19,665 nt of DNA, taken from positions 1 through 19,665 of the forward strand of contig CAUCQW010000034.1 in NCBI GenBank assembly GCA_958445065.1. Direction: 5' to 3'. Every line of letters begins with the position of its first letter. The stretch's first letter is position 1. Source of the DNA: an uncultured Collinsella sp. (GTDB lineage Bacteria; Actinomycetota; Coriobacteriia; Coriobacteriales; Coriobacteriaceae). This document shows positions 1 through 6,849 of this stretch, piece after piece. The notes beneath the pieces were generated by a model. It saw only the letters and a list, made by a program, of their open reading frames with translations. It did no database searches and was not told where the DNA came from. A program made the position numbers and the translations under genes.

Positions 1-1
1 G

Positions 2-424
2 ATTTTTGCTTTTACGAACTCCGTCATGGACCGCGTGCTGCTGGGCTTTGTTCCTACCGACCTTGCCTTCCTTAAGGCGGGCGGTCGCTTGTCTAACGCC
101 GCGTTCCTGGGCGCTCATCTGCTCAAGATTAAGCCCTGCATTGAGGTGACGGGTGGCAAGTTCGTGGCGACCAAGAAGCTTCGCGGCTCCATGCTCAAAT
201 GCGCCCGTGCCTTTATTGACCACATGGTTGCCAAGGGCGATATTGATTACTCGCACATTGGCTTGGCGTATTCGGTGGGCCTTTCCCAGGAGCTGCGCGA
301 CGACATGGAAGTCTATGCGCACGACCTGGGCTTTGAGGACGTTACCTGGACGCAGGTTGGCGGCGTCATCTCGAGCCATTGCGGCCCGACCGCCTTCGGC
401 GCGGTGCTCACGCTTAAGGCGTAA
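2..424 (+). CDS. DegV family protein, C-terminal part (5' truncated by window edge)
   Basis: The reading frame is open from base 2 with no start needed, so the gene begins before the window; about 140 C-terminal residues are visible. The pattern LKAGGRLSNAAFLG followed by LKIKPCIEV, and the ending GGVISSHCGPTAFGAV, match the C-terminal half of DegV proteins, which bind a fatty acid between two lobes. In several Gram-positive bacteria such proteins present fatty acids to the FakA kinase. Nothing in the window shows a fakA partner. The ATG at 26 is internal to the conserved domain and is not a credible start. The family call is firm; the physiological role is inferred. Confidence 0.85.
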   Translation: MFAFTNSVMDRVLLGFVPTDLAFLKAGGRLSNAAFLGAHLLKIKPCIEVTGGKFVATKKLRGSMLKCARAFIDHMVAKGDIDYSHIGLAYSVGLSQELRDDMEVYAHDLGFEDVTWTQVGGVISSHCGPTAFGAVLTLKA

Positions 425-599
425 AGGCCGCAGGCGAGCGTTCTCCAGCCTGACATCTCGACGTAGCCCCCCAGCCATGGTGATGGGGGATAGATTAAAA
501 CGTGCCGTTCTAGTCCGAGACGTTTAAACGCAAACGCATGGGCTAGAATGGCTCTGGCATTTTAATTGGTTGCATCCAAGGAGAGGCAAGGTAGCGCGA
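425..599 (+). promoter_or_regulatory. degV-pflA intergenic region with a palindrome and weak promoter signals
   Basis: This gap contains a perfect 10-bp palindrome CGTTTAAACG (521-530) and a possible -10 box TAGAAT (544-549). The matching -35 position (around 521-526) is poor by the usual consensus and overlaps the palindrome, which could therefore be an operator for an oxygen- or redox-responsive regulator of pflA; that is inference only. A C-run (about 466-471) and a G-run (485-489) could form a weak hairpin after degV, but there is no T-tract. Confidence 0.3.
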
Positions 600-1418
600 A
601 TGGCAGAAATGACGCTTGAGGGTGTGGACGCTCGTCCCGAGGACTCTGCGTATGCCCTGGGTCGCGTGCATTCGATCGAGACGATGGGAACGGTCGACGG
701 ACCCGGCATCCGCTTTGTGGTGTTTGTTCAGGGCTGTCCCATGCGCTGCGCGTATTGCCACAATCCCGATACCTGGTCTGTTAACGGCGGCACGATGGTG
801 ACCGTCGAGCATCTCATGGACGAGTTCCAGAGCAACCATGAGTTCTACCGTAGCGGCGGCATTACCGTTTCGGGTGGCGAACCGCTCCTGCAGCCCGAGT
901 TTTTGGCCGACCTGTTCCGTGCAATGCACAACAATCCCGATGGCCGTGTGCATACCTGCCTAGATAGCTGTGGCTATGCATTTGATCCCAAGCATCCGGA
1001 GAAGTTCGATGCCGTACTCAACGAGACCGATATGGTGCTGCTCGACATTAAACACGCCGATCCCGTCGAGCATAAAAAGCTGACCGGTTGCGATCCCGCA
1101 CGCATCCTGGCGTTTGGTGATGAGCTCGCGCGTCGCAAGATTAAGGTTGTTATTCGCCATGTGGTGGTGCCGGGTATCACCGATACGGTGGAGGAGTGCG
1201 AGGCGCTCGGTCGTCTAATCGCCCCGTGGCACAACGTGGTCGGCCTGGAGATGTTGCCGTATCACACGATGGGTGTCGTCAAGTACGAGCAATTGGGCAT
1301 TCCCTATAAGCTCGAGGGCGTTCCACAGATGGATACCACGCGCATGCCCGAGCTGCGCAACGCCGTCATGACGGGCATGAAAAAGCGCCGCGCGGAACTC
1401 AAAAACGCTATCGGCTAG
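600..1418 (+). CDS. pflA: Pyruvate formate-lyase activating enzyme (radical SAM)
   Basis: The protein (272 aa) is the radical-SAM activase that installs the glycyl radical on pyruvate formate-lyase under anaerobic conditions. The [4Fe-4S] cluster motif C-x3-C-x2-C is residues 46-53 (GCPMRCAYCHNP), and the SAM-binding SGGEP motif is residues 91-95; the opening VHSIETMGTVDGPGIRFVVF is typical of PflA. I chose the ATG at 600, with AAGG 8 nt upstream and a stronger AAGGAGAGG at 578-586. A TTG at 570 would add ten residues but lies before the Shine-Dalgarno sequence. The pflB partner is usually adjacent, but the upstream neighbour here is degV and no pflB is seen, so the substrate enzyme is encoded elsewhere. 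Activases of other glycyl radical enzymes are similar, but the short form without an extra ferredoxin domain fits PflA. Confidence 0.92.
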   Translation: MAEMTLEGVDARPEDSAYALGRVHSIETMGTVDGPGIRFVVFVQGCPMRCAYCHNPDTWSVNGGTMVTVEHLMDEFQSNHEFYRSGGITVSGGEPLLQPEFLADLFRAMHNNPDGRVHTCLDSCGYAFDPKHPEKFDAVLNETDMVLLDIKHADPVEHKKLTGCDPARILAFGDELARRKIKVVIRHVVVPGITDTVEECEALGRLIAPWHNVVGLEMLPYHTMGVVKYEQLGIPYKLEGVPQMDTTRMPELRNAVMTGMKKRRAELKNAIG

Positions 1419-1433
1419 CGAGCCATTCTGCTC

Positions 1434-1478
1434 CCCAAGGGCACTCATTGGGGACAGACTTAAATGAGTGCCCCTGGG
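1434..1478. repeat. REP-like hairpin, loop GGGGACAGACTTA
   Basis: A perfect 11-bp stem (GGGCACTCATT at 1439-1449 with AATGAGTGCCC at 1463-1473) extends to 16 bp with one mismatch (1434-1478). The 13-nt loop is GGGGACAGACTTA. Another hairpin at 18733 has an unrelated stem but the same loop length and nearly the same loop sequence, so this is a repeat family rather than a one-off terminator. It sits 15 bp after pflA and may also act as a 3' end, though it lacks a T-tract. Confidence 0.6.
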
Positions 1479-1510
1479 CACCAAGTTGATTGCCAAAGAG
1501 CCCCGTCAAA

Positions 1511-1573
1511 TTGCGGTGGAATAGTTCTTGTTTTTCGGCTTATGCTGCCCAAACAGGAACTATTCCACCGCAA
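1511..1573. repeat. Palindromic repeat with 23-bp arms
   Basis: The arms 1511-1533 and 1551-1573 are complementary over 23 positions, with a single T/G mismatch that would be a wobble pair in RNA; the spacer is 17 nt. The outer ends read TTGCGGTGG and CCACCGCAA. No T-tract follows. Its length and near-perfection in an otherwise empty 315-bp gap suggest an interspersed palindromic element rather than a terminator. The rest of the gap (1419-1733) holds the REP-like hairpin and a promoter; I see no gene in it. Confidence 0.6.
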
Positions 1574-1668
1574 CTGCGTTTTGGGCGGAGATGCGCAACA
1601 GAATCGTGCCATTTGGATAAATACGCTTGTGGTTTCTTTAAAGACACCTTAAACGCCGCTGAATATCT

Positions 1669-1696
1669 TTGGAAAGAAATGCCTGCTCGGTATTAT
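1669..1696 (+). promoter_or_regulatory. Candidate promoter of the beta-lactamase-fold gene
   Basis: TTGGAA (1669-1674) and TATTAT (1691-1696) are separated by 16 bp and lie 38 bp upstream of the start codon at 1734, in line with sigma-70 type promoters. The call rests on consensus only. Confidence 0.4.
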
Positions 1697-1733
1697 GCTG
1701 CTCGTATATAAACGGTAGCAGTCAGGAGACCAC

Positions 1734-2852
1734 GTGCGAAGCAACGCATCGCGGGACGAGTATGTGCCGCAGCATGGCAGCAGATATGAGACGAAGGGCA
1801 CGCCTTCGCGTGGCCTCGCTGACGTTCGCATCCGCGTGACGAAGATTGCCGCCGTTGGGATGCTAACGTTGGCGGTTATTATCCTCGGAATTACCGCCAA
1901 AACCTACGCGTCGGAGCGAATGGCACACTCAGATGCGTCAACGGTACAGACGCAAAACAAAAAGGTCTCTGAATCTAAAGCCACCGCAAGTCAAACCCTG
2001 TCGACAGCGAGCCTTAAGACGAGGCTTTCGAAGGCGGACTTTAACGATATTCCCTCAGGCGATACCGTGCAGACCTTCTCATTGGTTGATGACCAGATCC
2101 CCGCCCTGGAGGATGAGAGCCTCGCCGCACTCCAAGATGCCCTTGATCAGGCCCGGGAATTGGGCGATGTGGGCGTGGTGTTTTACGATTTGTCGAGCGG
2201 CAAGGGCGTGACGTATAACGCCGATGTCGAGGTTTACGGTGCGAGTAGTTATAAGGCGCTCTATGTGCTCTACGTCTGTGAATCCCTGGTCGAGACAGGG
2301 CAAGTATCGCTCGATGATACTCTGGGCACCTATGGCGGCTACAGTATGGGCTGGCTGACGGTTCGCGAACTCATCGAGGCCTCGGTCGTTAATTCGGACA
2401 ACGATTCGTTTATTGCGTTACGCGCGGCGTTTGACCGTGTCGGTTACGAGGATTGGATTGTCGGTCTTGGCATCGATTACGATACCGCACTCGATCCGAT
2501 GAGTGATTTTCCCACTTATTGCCCGCGCACCTCGGCCAAGTTGTGGCGCGAGATGTGCGAGTATTTGAGCTGTGGCAGTGAGGCCTCCCAGTGGTTATCT
2601 GAACTGCTGTCATCAACATCGCGCTCATTTATCCGTGATGGCATTGCGGACGACCAAGCCTTGGTGCGCAACAAGGCAGGCTGGATTAGCGAGGATGGTT
2701 GCTATTCGACATGCGATGCGGGCCTTATCGACATCGATGGCCGTACCTATGTCACGAGCATCATGACATCGATGCCGTGGGGCGACCGCTCGAGCGAGGT
2801 TACGGCTGCGATTGCAAAGGCTCTGTTTGATACGCGAGCAGCGCTGGCCTAG
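1734..2852 (+). CDS. Membrane-anchored serine beta-lactamase-fold hydrolase
   Basis: The 372-aa protein has a basic cytoplasmic N-terminus, one membrane segment (about residues 36-55), a low-complexity Ser/Thr-rich linker (60-125) and a class A beta-lactamase-like domain (about 127-366). The penicillin-recognising triad is visible: SSYK (171-174, nucleophile Ser171 and Lys174), SDN (221-223), and a KxG box that reads KAG (314-316) instead of the usual KTG. Such extracellular, membrane-tethered proteins are often annotated as serine hydrolases and may act on cell-wall peptides rather than beta-lactams. Without an obvious omega-loop ExxxN, I would not call it a resistance enzyme. The start is a GTG at 1734 with AGGAGA just upstream. 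It appears to be a single-gene unit. Confidence 0.75.
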   Translation: MRSNASRDEYVPQHGSRYETKGTPSRGLADVRIRVTKIAAVGMLTLAVIILGITAKTYASERMAHSDASTVQTQNKKVSESKATASQTLSTASLKTRLSKADFNDIPSGDTVQTFSLVDDQIPALEDESLAALQDALDQARELGDVGVVFYDLSSGKGVTYNADVEVYGASSYKALYVLYVCESLVETGQVSLDDTLGTYGGYSMGWLTVRELIEASVVNSDNDSFIALRAAFDRVGYEDWIVGLGIDYDTALDPMSDFPTYCPRTSAKLWREMCEYLSCGSEASQWLSELLSSTSRSFIRDGIADDQALVRNKAGWISEDGCYSTCDAGLIDIDGRTYVTSIMTSMPWGDRSSEVTAAIAKALFDTRAALA

Positions 2853-2859
2853 CGTGTTC

Positions 2860-2876
2860 GTTTGACGAGGTCAAAC
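2860..2876 (+). promoter_or_regulatory. Inverted repeat upstream of mtnN
   Basis: GTTTGAC (2860-2866) and GTCAAAC (2870-2876) are perfect inverted repeats around GAG. The left arm contains TTGACG, a possible -35; the best -10 (TACCAT, 2887-2892) is 19 bp away, which is long. No T-tract follows on the + strand, so an operator or promoter element is more likely than a terminator. Confidence 0.3.
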
Positions 2877-2930
2877 AAAATGCTGGTACCATACCGTGGT
2901 TGAGAATTTCGTATAGGTTTGGGGAATGGC

Positions 2931-3671
2931 ATGGCTACCATCGCGATTATCGGTGCACTCGAAAAAGAGATCATGCAGATTAAGGAAGAGCTGAGCGACG
3001 TTTGCGAGGCACAGGAGGCAGGCTTGACCGTTGTGAGCGGTGAGTTCGACGGCCTGACGCTTGTCGCCACAACGGCGGGCATGGGCACGGTGAATGCCGC
3101 TGCCGCAACACAGCACCTCATTAGCAAGTATGCTCCGCAGGCAGTTGTGTTTTCGGGTATCGCGGGCGGTTTGAACCCCAAGCTCCATATCGACGACGTG
3201 GTCATCGGCAAACGCCTGCGCTATCTGGATACCGATACCGCGCTTATCGCCGAGTCTGCACCGGGGCTCGAGGAGTTTGGCTCGACGCCTGCGCTGGTGG
3301 ATATTGCCGCCGATGTGCTTTCTGAGCGTGGCTTTGTCAACGCTTCGACAAATGCAGCCGTCTCGAACGAGGGCGCAAAGCAGTTCCTGGTCGGCACGAT
3401 TGCCACGGGCAACCGTTTTGTGACGGGCGCCGCCATGCGCAACGACGCTATCGAGGCGACGCATGCCGATTGTGTCGGCATGGAGGGCGCGGCAATTGCC
3501 CACGTCGCAACCAAAAATGGTGTCGATTGCCTGGTGCTGCGCGCTATCAGCGATAATTGTGACGAGGCGTACGATGCGATTTGCGACCGCGAGTTCGACC
3601 TGTTCGAGTATGCCCGCACCGCGAGTGGCATTACGCTCGATATCGTTCGCCGTATCGCTGCTATCTATTAG
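2931..3671 (+). CDS. mtnN: 5'-methylthioadenosine/S-adenosylhomocysteine nucleosidase
   Basis: The 246-aa enzyme cleaves adenine from MTA and SAH (and 5'-deoxyadenosine), recycling products of SAM chemistry; the last links loosely to the radical-SAM activase nearby. Family residues are visible: Glu13 in GALEKE, the FSGIAGG loop (74-80), Glu185 in VGMEGAA, and catalytic Asp208 in RAISDN. The length is slightly above the usual 230 or so. The ATG at 2931 follows GGGGA at 2921-2925; a TTG at 2919 is in frame but is inside the ribosome-binding site. engB follows after 39 bp and is probably co-transcribed. Confidence 0.93.
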   Translation: MATIAIIGALEKEIMQIKEELSDVCEAQEAGLTVVSGEFDGLTLVATTAGMGTVNAAAATQHLISKYAPQAVVFSGIAGGLNPKLHIDDVVIGKRLRYLDTDTALIAESAPGLEEFGSTPALVDIAADVLSERGFVNASTNAAVSNEGAKQFLVGTIATGNRFVTGAAMRNDAIEATHADCVGMEGAAIAHVATKNGVDCLVLRAISDNCDEAYDAICDREFDLFEYARTASGITLDIVRRIAAIY

Positions 3672-3710
3672 CGCGCTTTTTTTGTAAGAACCTACGACCA
3701 AGGAGTGTCC

Positions 3711-4301
3711 ATGGCCGATTCCATTAACTACCAGCTTGCCAAGTTCGTTGCCAGCTATGGCAAGGTTTCGCAGATTCCCGAGTCCACTTGCCCCGAGGTG
3801 AGCTTCGTCGGCCGCTCCAACGTGGGCAAGTCGTCGATCATGAACAAGCTTTTTGGCCGCAAAAACCTCGTCAAGGTTTCGAGCACACCGGGCAAGACGA
3901 GCAACATCAACTTCTTTGAGGCTGACGACGTGCACTTCGTCGACCTGCCGGGTTATGGTTTCGCCCGTCGTTCCAAGGCCGAGCGTGACCGCTGGGCAGA
4001 ACTTATCGGTGACTTCTTCGACTCGGAGCGCAGCTTTAACCTGGTTGTGTCGCTGGTGGATATTCGTCACGACCCGAGTAAGCTCGACCATGACATGATC
4101 GACTACCTGCAGGGCAACGAGTTCAACTTTATCGTCTGCCTCACCAAGGCCGACAAGCTCAGCCGCACCCAGCAGGCCCGCCAGGCAGCAGCCATCAAAA
4201 AGCAGCTCAACGTCCCGGCCGAAAACGTAATCATCACAAGCTCCCAAACCGGTACCGGCATCGACGAACTCAAAAAGCGCATCGCCGAGGCTTGCCTCTA
4301 A
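3711..4301 (+). CDS. engB: Ribosome biogenesis GTP-binding protein EngB/YsxC/YihA
   Basis: The 196-aa GTPase is needed for late assembly of the large ribosomal subunit. All G motifs are present: G1 GRSNVGKSS (34-42), the switch I threonine in SSTPGKTS (57-64), G3 DLPGYG (78-83) and G4 TKAD (145-148), with the SS-containing G5 near residue 177. The length matches the family. The start is the ATG at 3711 with AAGGAG at 3700-3705, five bases upstream. A T-run at about 3677-3683 lies between mtnN and engB without a strong stem, so read-through is likely. The palindromic block at 4333-4384 may double as its terminator. Confidence 0.95.
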   Translation: MADSINYQLAKFVASYGKVSQIPESTCPEVSFVGRSNVGKSSIMNKLFGRKNLVKVSSTPGKTSNINFFEADDVHFVDLPGYGFARRSKAERDRWAELIGDFFDSERSFNLVVSLVDIRHDPSKLDHDMIDYLQGNEFNFIVCLTKADKLSRTQQARQAAAIKKQLNVPAENVIITSSQTGTGIDELKKRIAEACL

Positions 4302-4332
4302 TCGGGCCGCAACCCTTCAAAAGCTCCCACCT

Positions 4333-4384
4333 ATATCACCCCAGTGATAGTTATTGGTAAACTATCACTGGGGTGATATTTTTG
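4333..4384 (+). promoter_or_regulatory. Double operator-like palindrome ahead of the DUF3990/HTH cassette (also terminator-like)
   Basis: Two 20-bp arms (4333-4352, 4360-4379) are perfectly complementary around a 7-nt loop and run into TTTTT (4379-4383), so the block looks like an intrinsic terminator for engB. Each arm is itself a palindrome, TATCAC-N4-GTGATA (4334-4349 with spacer CCCA; 4363-4378 with spacer TGGG). The two sites are 29 bp apart centre to centre and end 19 bp before the start codon of the next gene. That is the expected layout for autoregulation by the cassette's HTH protein, which is inferred. Confidence 0.65.
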
Positions 4385-4397
4385 TTTGGAGGTCGAT

Positions 4398-5081
4398 ATG
4401 GAGCTTTGGCACGGGTCGGAGGTTGTTGTCGAGCATCCGTCGTTGGATAAATGCAGACAATTCAATGACTATGGGTGTGGGTTTTATTGCACGCCGCATG
4501 AGGAAATGGCAATGGAGTGGGCATGTCGGACCGAGTCCGATGGTATCGCGAATCGATATGAGCTCGATATGGATGGTCTTGCGGTCTTGGACTTGGAGTC
4601 CGGGGAGTTTTCAATTCTCAATTGGCTTGCGATTTTGGCTAACAATAGGGAGTTCAATGTTTCGACACCGCTGGCGCGCGAAGGACTTCGCTATCTGCTG
4701 GATAACTGCCTAATTGATATTTCTCCCTATGACGTAATTCGAGGTTATCGCGCCGACGATTCTTACTTTTCGTTTGCAAGACAGTTCGTTAACGGCATGA
4801 TCTCGCTCAGGCAACTGCAACTCATTATGCGTTTGGGCGATTTGGGCATCCAATACGCTCTTATGAGTGAGCGTGCGTTTTCAGTAATCAGATTCCGCGA
4901 ATGGAGGCAGGCGTTGGGATCTGAGTATTATCCCAAGCGCTTTAAGCGAGAACAGAACGCGCGGCGCAAGTACCTGGATACTGTGAATGGATTCGACTCT
5001 GAGGGTGTCTACATTAGGGATTTAATGACAGGGAGGGTTGATTTAGATGATCCAAGAGTTGACGAATTGTGGACCGAGTAG
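4398..5081 (+). CDS. DUF3990 family protein, ADP-ribosyltransferase-like putative toxin
   Basis: The 227-aa protein matches the DUF3990 pattern I know: the start ELWHGSEVVVEHP (2-14), DYGCGFYCTPHEEMAMEWA (24-42), and the family block DVIRGYRADDSYF (112-124). The WHG opening and the GxGFYxT segment resemble the NAD-binding motifs of ADP-ribosyltransferases, and DUF3990 has been grouped with that fold; activity here is inference. The ATG at 4398 follows GGAGG at 4388-4392. The next gene starts inside its 3' end (35-bp overlap), a coupling typical of toxin-antitoxin pairs. Base composition is clearly more AT-rich than engB and the thr genes, suggesting horizontal acquisition. The target is unknown. 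Confidence 0.75.
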   Translation: MELWHGSEVVVEHPSLDKCRQFNDYGCGFYCTPHEEMAMEWACRTESDGIANRYELDMDGLAVLDLESGEFSILNWLAILANNREFNVSTPLAREGLRYLLDNCLIDISPYDVIRGYRADDSYFSFARQFVNGMISLRQLQLIMRLGDLGIQYALMSERAFSVIRFREWRQALGSEYYPKRFKREQNARRKYLDTVNGFDSEGVYIRDLMTGRVDLDDPRVDELWTE

Positions 5082-5745
5082 AACATATCCCATCTATTAC
5101 CTCGAGGATGCAATGAACAACCTCGGCGACTGCTTTGATTATGCCGTTAACGATTATGGAGCCGAAGGATCGGAAGTTGCTGAACTCTTTTGCCTGAGCG
5201 GCGTAGCTCGCGAGTTCGAACGCGGCAACGCATGGGTCGTATCGGGAAAATCGGGCGTTGAGCTGTTCGCGCTTATCGCTGAAAGGTCCGGCTATCAGAG
5301 CGGGTTTATACCGGATCGCACCTATCGTTTTGAGAAGACGCCAGAGTATTGGACAGGCTGGATACTGGCATATCTGCAGTGGCGTTTAGGGGAGTCTTTC
5401 GAAGACCTGCTGCATGTCGTTCCGTTTGACGCACTGCGCAGTCTGTACTATCCCTGGCACGAAGCCTCGGAGGAACGCGTGGCTCGCCTCGTCTGCGATA
5501 TGGCGAAAAAAGCGTCCAGGCAAACCAAACTTGCGTTAGCAAGAAAGAAGCTTAAGAAAACCCAACAAGATCTAGCATACGAATCGGGTGTGTCACTCCG
5601 CTCAATCCAAATGTACGAGCAGCGCCAGAGAAACATCAATGAAGCTTCGGTAACAAGCGTAAGAGCCATAGCAAAAGCCCTCCACTGCAACATCGAAGAT
5701 CTCCTAGAGCCAGTCTTCGAATACAAAGAAACCAGCGCCGCCTAA
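5047..5745 (+). CDS. XRE-type HTH protein, putative antitoxin/regulator of the DUF3990 gene
   Basis: The 232-aa protein has two parts. Residues 17-150 form a conserved N-terminal region (YLEDAMNNLGDCFDYAVND, later EYWTGWILAYLQW) that I recognise from HTH proteins paired with DUF3990 genes; the DUF3791-like middle could contact the toxin. Residues 160-222 are an XRE helix-turn-helix (LKKTQQDLAYESGVSLRSI and MYEQRQRNI). The ATG at 5047 has GGGAGGG at 5031-5037, nine bases upstream, and lies inside the toxin frame. A start at the ATG at 5113 would remove part of the conserved region. It probably binds the two TATCAC-N4-GTGATA sites upstream of the operon. Assignment as antitoxin is inferred from order and overlap. 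Confidence 0.72.
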   Translation: MIQELTNCGPSRTYPIYYLEDAMNNLGDCFDYAVNDYGAEGSEVAELFCLSGVAREFERGNAWVVSGKSGVELFALIAERSGYQSGFIPDRTYRFEKTPEYWTGWILAYLQWRLGESFEDLLHVVPFDALRSLYYPWHEASEERVARLVCDMAKKASRQTKLALARKKLKKTQQDLAYESGVSLRSIQMYEQRQRNINEASVTSVRAIAKALHCNIEDLLEPVFEYKETSAA

Positions 5746-5947
5746 ACCAATATATTGCCAAGGTTTGTATCTAGTAAGCGCTCCTTACCAGCAAGAGTCC
5801 CTACCAATAGATAGCGGCTTAAAGGGCCGAAATCGTATGAATGGCATTGCGACTTCCAAATGGGTGACTGCTGCTTGAAAAGCTATAGAAATAGGGGCCG
5901 ATTTAACGGCCCCAAGCATCGCATAAATGGCATATACGTTTTATCAA
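5746..5947. other. Intergenic region with a minus-strand terminator hairpin
   Basis: About 200 bp with no gene that I can support. GGGGCCG (5894-5900) and CGGCCCC (5907-5913) form a 7-bp hairpin. Read on the minus strand it is followed by a T-rich stretch, so it fits the end of the minus-strand transcript carrying the 34-aa gene. The HTH gene upstream shows no clear terminator of its own. Confidence 0.45.
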
Positions 5948-6052
5948 CTATTTCTTGTTTTTAACCCATTTGCAGATACGCCAAATAAGCACTCCGACGA
6001 GAATCCAAACGAGAGCGATCATAATGTCTGAGCGTGCAGGAATTGGGATCAT
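5948..6052 (-). CDS. Small single-pass membrane protein, 34 aa
   Basis: A short gene below usual length cut-offs. The protein begins MIPIPARSDIMIALVWILVG, continues VLIWRICKW and ends VKNKK. One hydrophobic helix spans about residues 10-27, rich in Trp, Ile and Val, followed by a basic tail (RICKWVKNKK), giving an N-out/C-in prediction. Support for its reality is a strong GAGGAAG Shine-Dalgarno sequence (6057-6063) four bases before the ATG, its position 24 bp after the secreted-protein gene in the same direction, and a terminator-like hairpin 35 bp past its stop. I do not recognise the family. A role as partner, immunity protein or small toxin is only a guess. Confidence 0.5.
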   Translation of the reverse strand: MIPIPARSDIMIALVWILVGVLIWRICKWVKNKK

Positions 6053-6076
6053 TGAACTTCCTCAATTGATGTGAGT

Positions 6077-6592
6077 CTAGTTTGCATAGGTGTGGAGCGT
6101 GCTGCCTTCCATGGTCGCTTGCAACACGGCGATACCGGACGTCATCCCCATCGATTCATAGTTGAGTCGATATGTCGCCTGTTTCGAGTTCCATATAAAG
6201 GACTCGTTAGTTACCGTACAGCCGATAGTCGTATAGTTTTGTCCCCAAGCGCTGGTAATGAGCGAGTTCGCTATCTTGATCTTGAATTCGCGATAAATAA
6301 AAGGACTGTTGTAATAGATAGTCCAAGTTCCAGATGCGTTGTTGTAGTAACTGTCCCATATCAGGCTGGGTTCATTGGTTTTTTTAATTCCTATTACTGC
6401 AACGGTCCCATCCTTAAGCTTGATTTGATGAGACTGCTCGGGACCTTTCGTTAAATCAAAATCTTGGGTTGCGCCAGAAATTGCGACAGCATCGCTTTCT
6501 GCAGCATAAGCAGTCGAAGGGCTAAACGAGAAACATATCGGTAATATCAAAAGTATCGAGAGGAAAAACGAAGCTTTGAGTGTGCGTAACAC
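6077..6592 (-). CDS. Secreted protein of unknown function (DUF5626-like)
   Basis: The 171-aa protein starts with a Sec signal peptide: basic MLRTLK, a hydrophobic core ASFFLSILLILPICFSF, and a probable cleavage site in AYAA-ES near residue 31. The mature part is rich in Ser, Thr, Asn and Tyr, ends in the segment QATYRLNYESMGMTSGIAVL (about residues 138-157), and resembles small secreted DUF5626-type proteins of Gram-positive bacteria; that match is from memory and weak. I chose the GTG at 6592: the sequence GGAGGT (6600-6605) lies 7 nt before it. The ATG at 6607 would put the Shine-Dalgarno inside the coding sequence and add MEVVK. The base composition is AT-rich relative to the thr genes. 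The 34-aa membrane protein follows in the same operon. Confidence 0.65.
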   Translation of the reverse strand: MLRTLKASFFLSILLILPICFSFSPSTAYAAESDAVAISGATQDFDLTKGPEQSHQIKLKDGTVAVIGIKKTNEPSLIWDSYYNNASGTWTIYYNSPFIYREFKIKIANSLITSAWGQNYTTIGCTVTNESFIWNSKQATYRLNYESMGMTSGIAVLQATMEGSTLHTYAN

Positions 6593-6637
6593 TTTGACCA
6601 CCTCCATACTGCGATGCCTAGTTAAATAGTAGCATAG

Positions 6638-6650
6638 ATAAACAGTTTAT
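6638..6650. promoter_or_regulatory. Small palindrome upstream of the secreted-protein gene
   Basis: ATAAAC-A-GTTTAT is a perfect 6+1+6 palindrome 46 bp upstream of the GTG start, in AT-rich DNA where the promoter should lie. It is a possible operator; I cannot fix the -10/-35 boxes with confidence. Confidence 0.25.
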
Positions 6651-6747
6651 TATGTAACCTAAAAAGCCCCTATCTGCCCGGCGCCCCTTCAAAGCGTGGG
6701 TCCCTGTAGACATCCTCAGCAAGGTAAACGCAGGGATGGTCGGGGTG

Positions 6748-6770
6748 TTCCCCTCAAAAATATTCCGCAG
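6748..6770. repeat. Half-copy of the nested-palindrome element
   Basis: The segment starts TTCCCCTCAAAAA and ends TTCCGCAG. It closely matches one half of the intact element about 115 bp downstream, namely 6864-6885 (TTCCCCTGAAAAC then AATCCGCAG), covering part of its outer arm plus the conserved TCCGCA (reverse of TGCGGA). The complementary half is not found nearby. The remaining 6661-6849 sequence contains short G/C-runs but no gene. Confidence 0.45.
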
Positions 6771-6849
6771 CGCGAAGGCCTCTCGTCTGTGGCTCCGTTG
6801 GAGCACAAGATTAAATCAGCGAATGCGATTATCCTGTCGAGGCTGCGCA

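Noticed and set aside
1464..1711. Short + strand frames in the pflA/beta-lactamase-fold gap
   Set aside because: They run through the 23-bp palindrome, have no Shine-Dalgarno and no plausible protein features.
2871..4247. A 458-codon open frame on the minus strand opposite mtnN and engB
   Set aside because: It is an antisense shadow of two well-conserved genes, with low-complexity composition and no recognisable domain; GC-rich codon bias keeps such frames open. The same applies to the long opposite-strand frames at 7005-7835, 8357-9409, 10285-11241 and 11499-12374.
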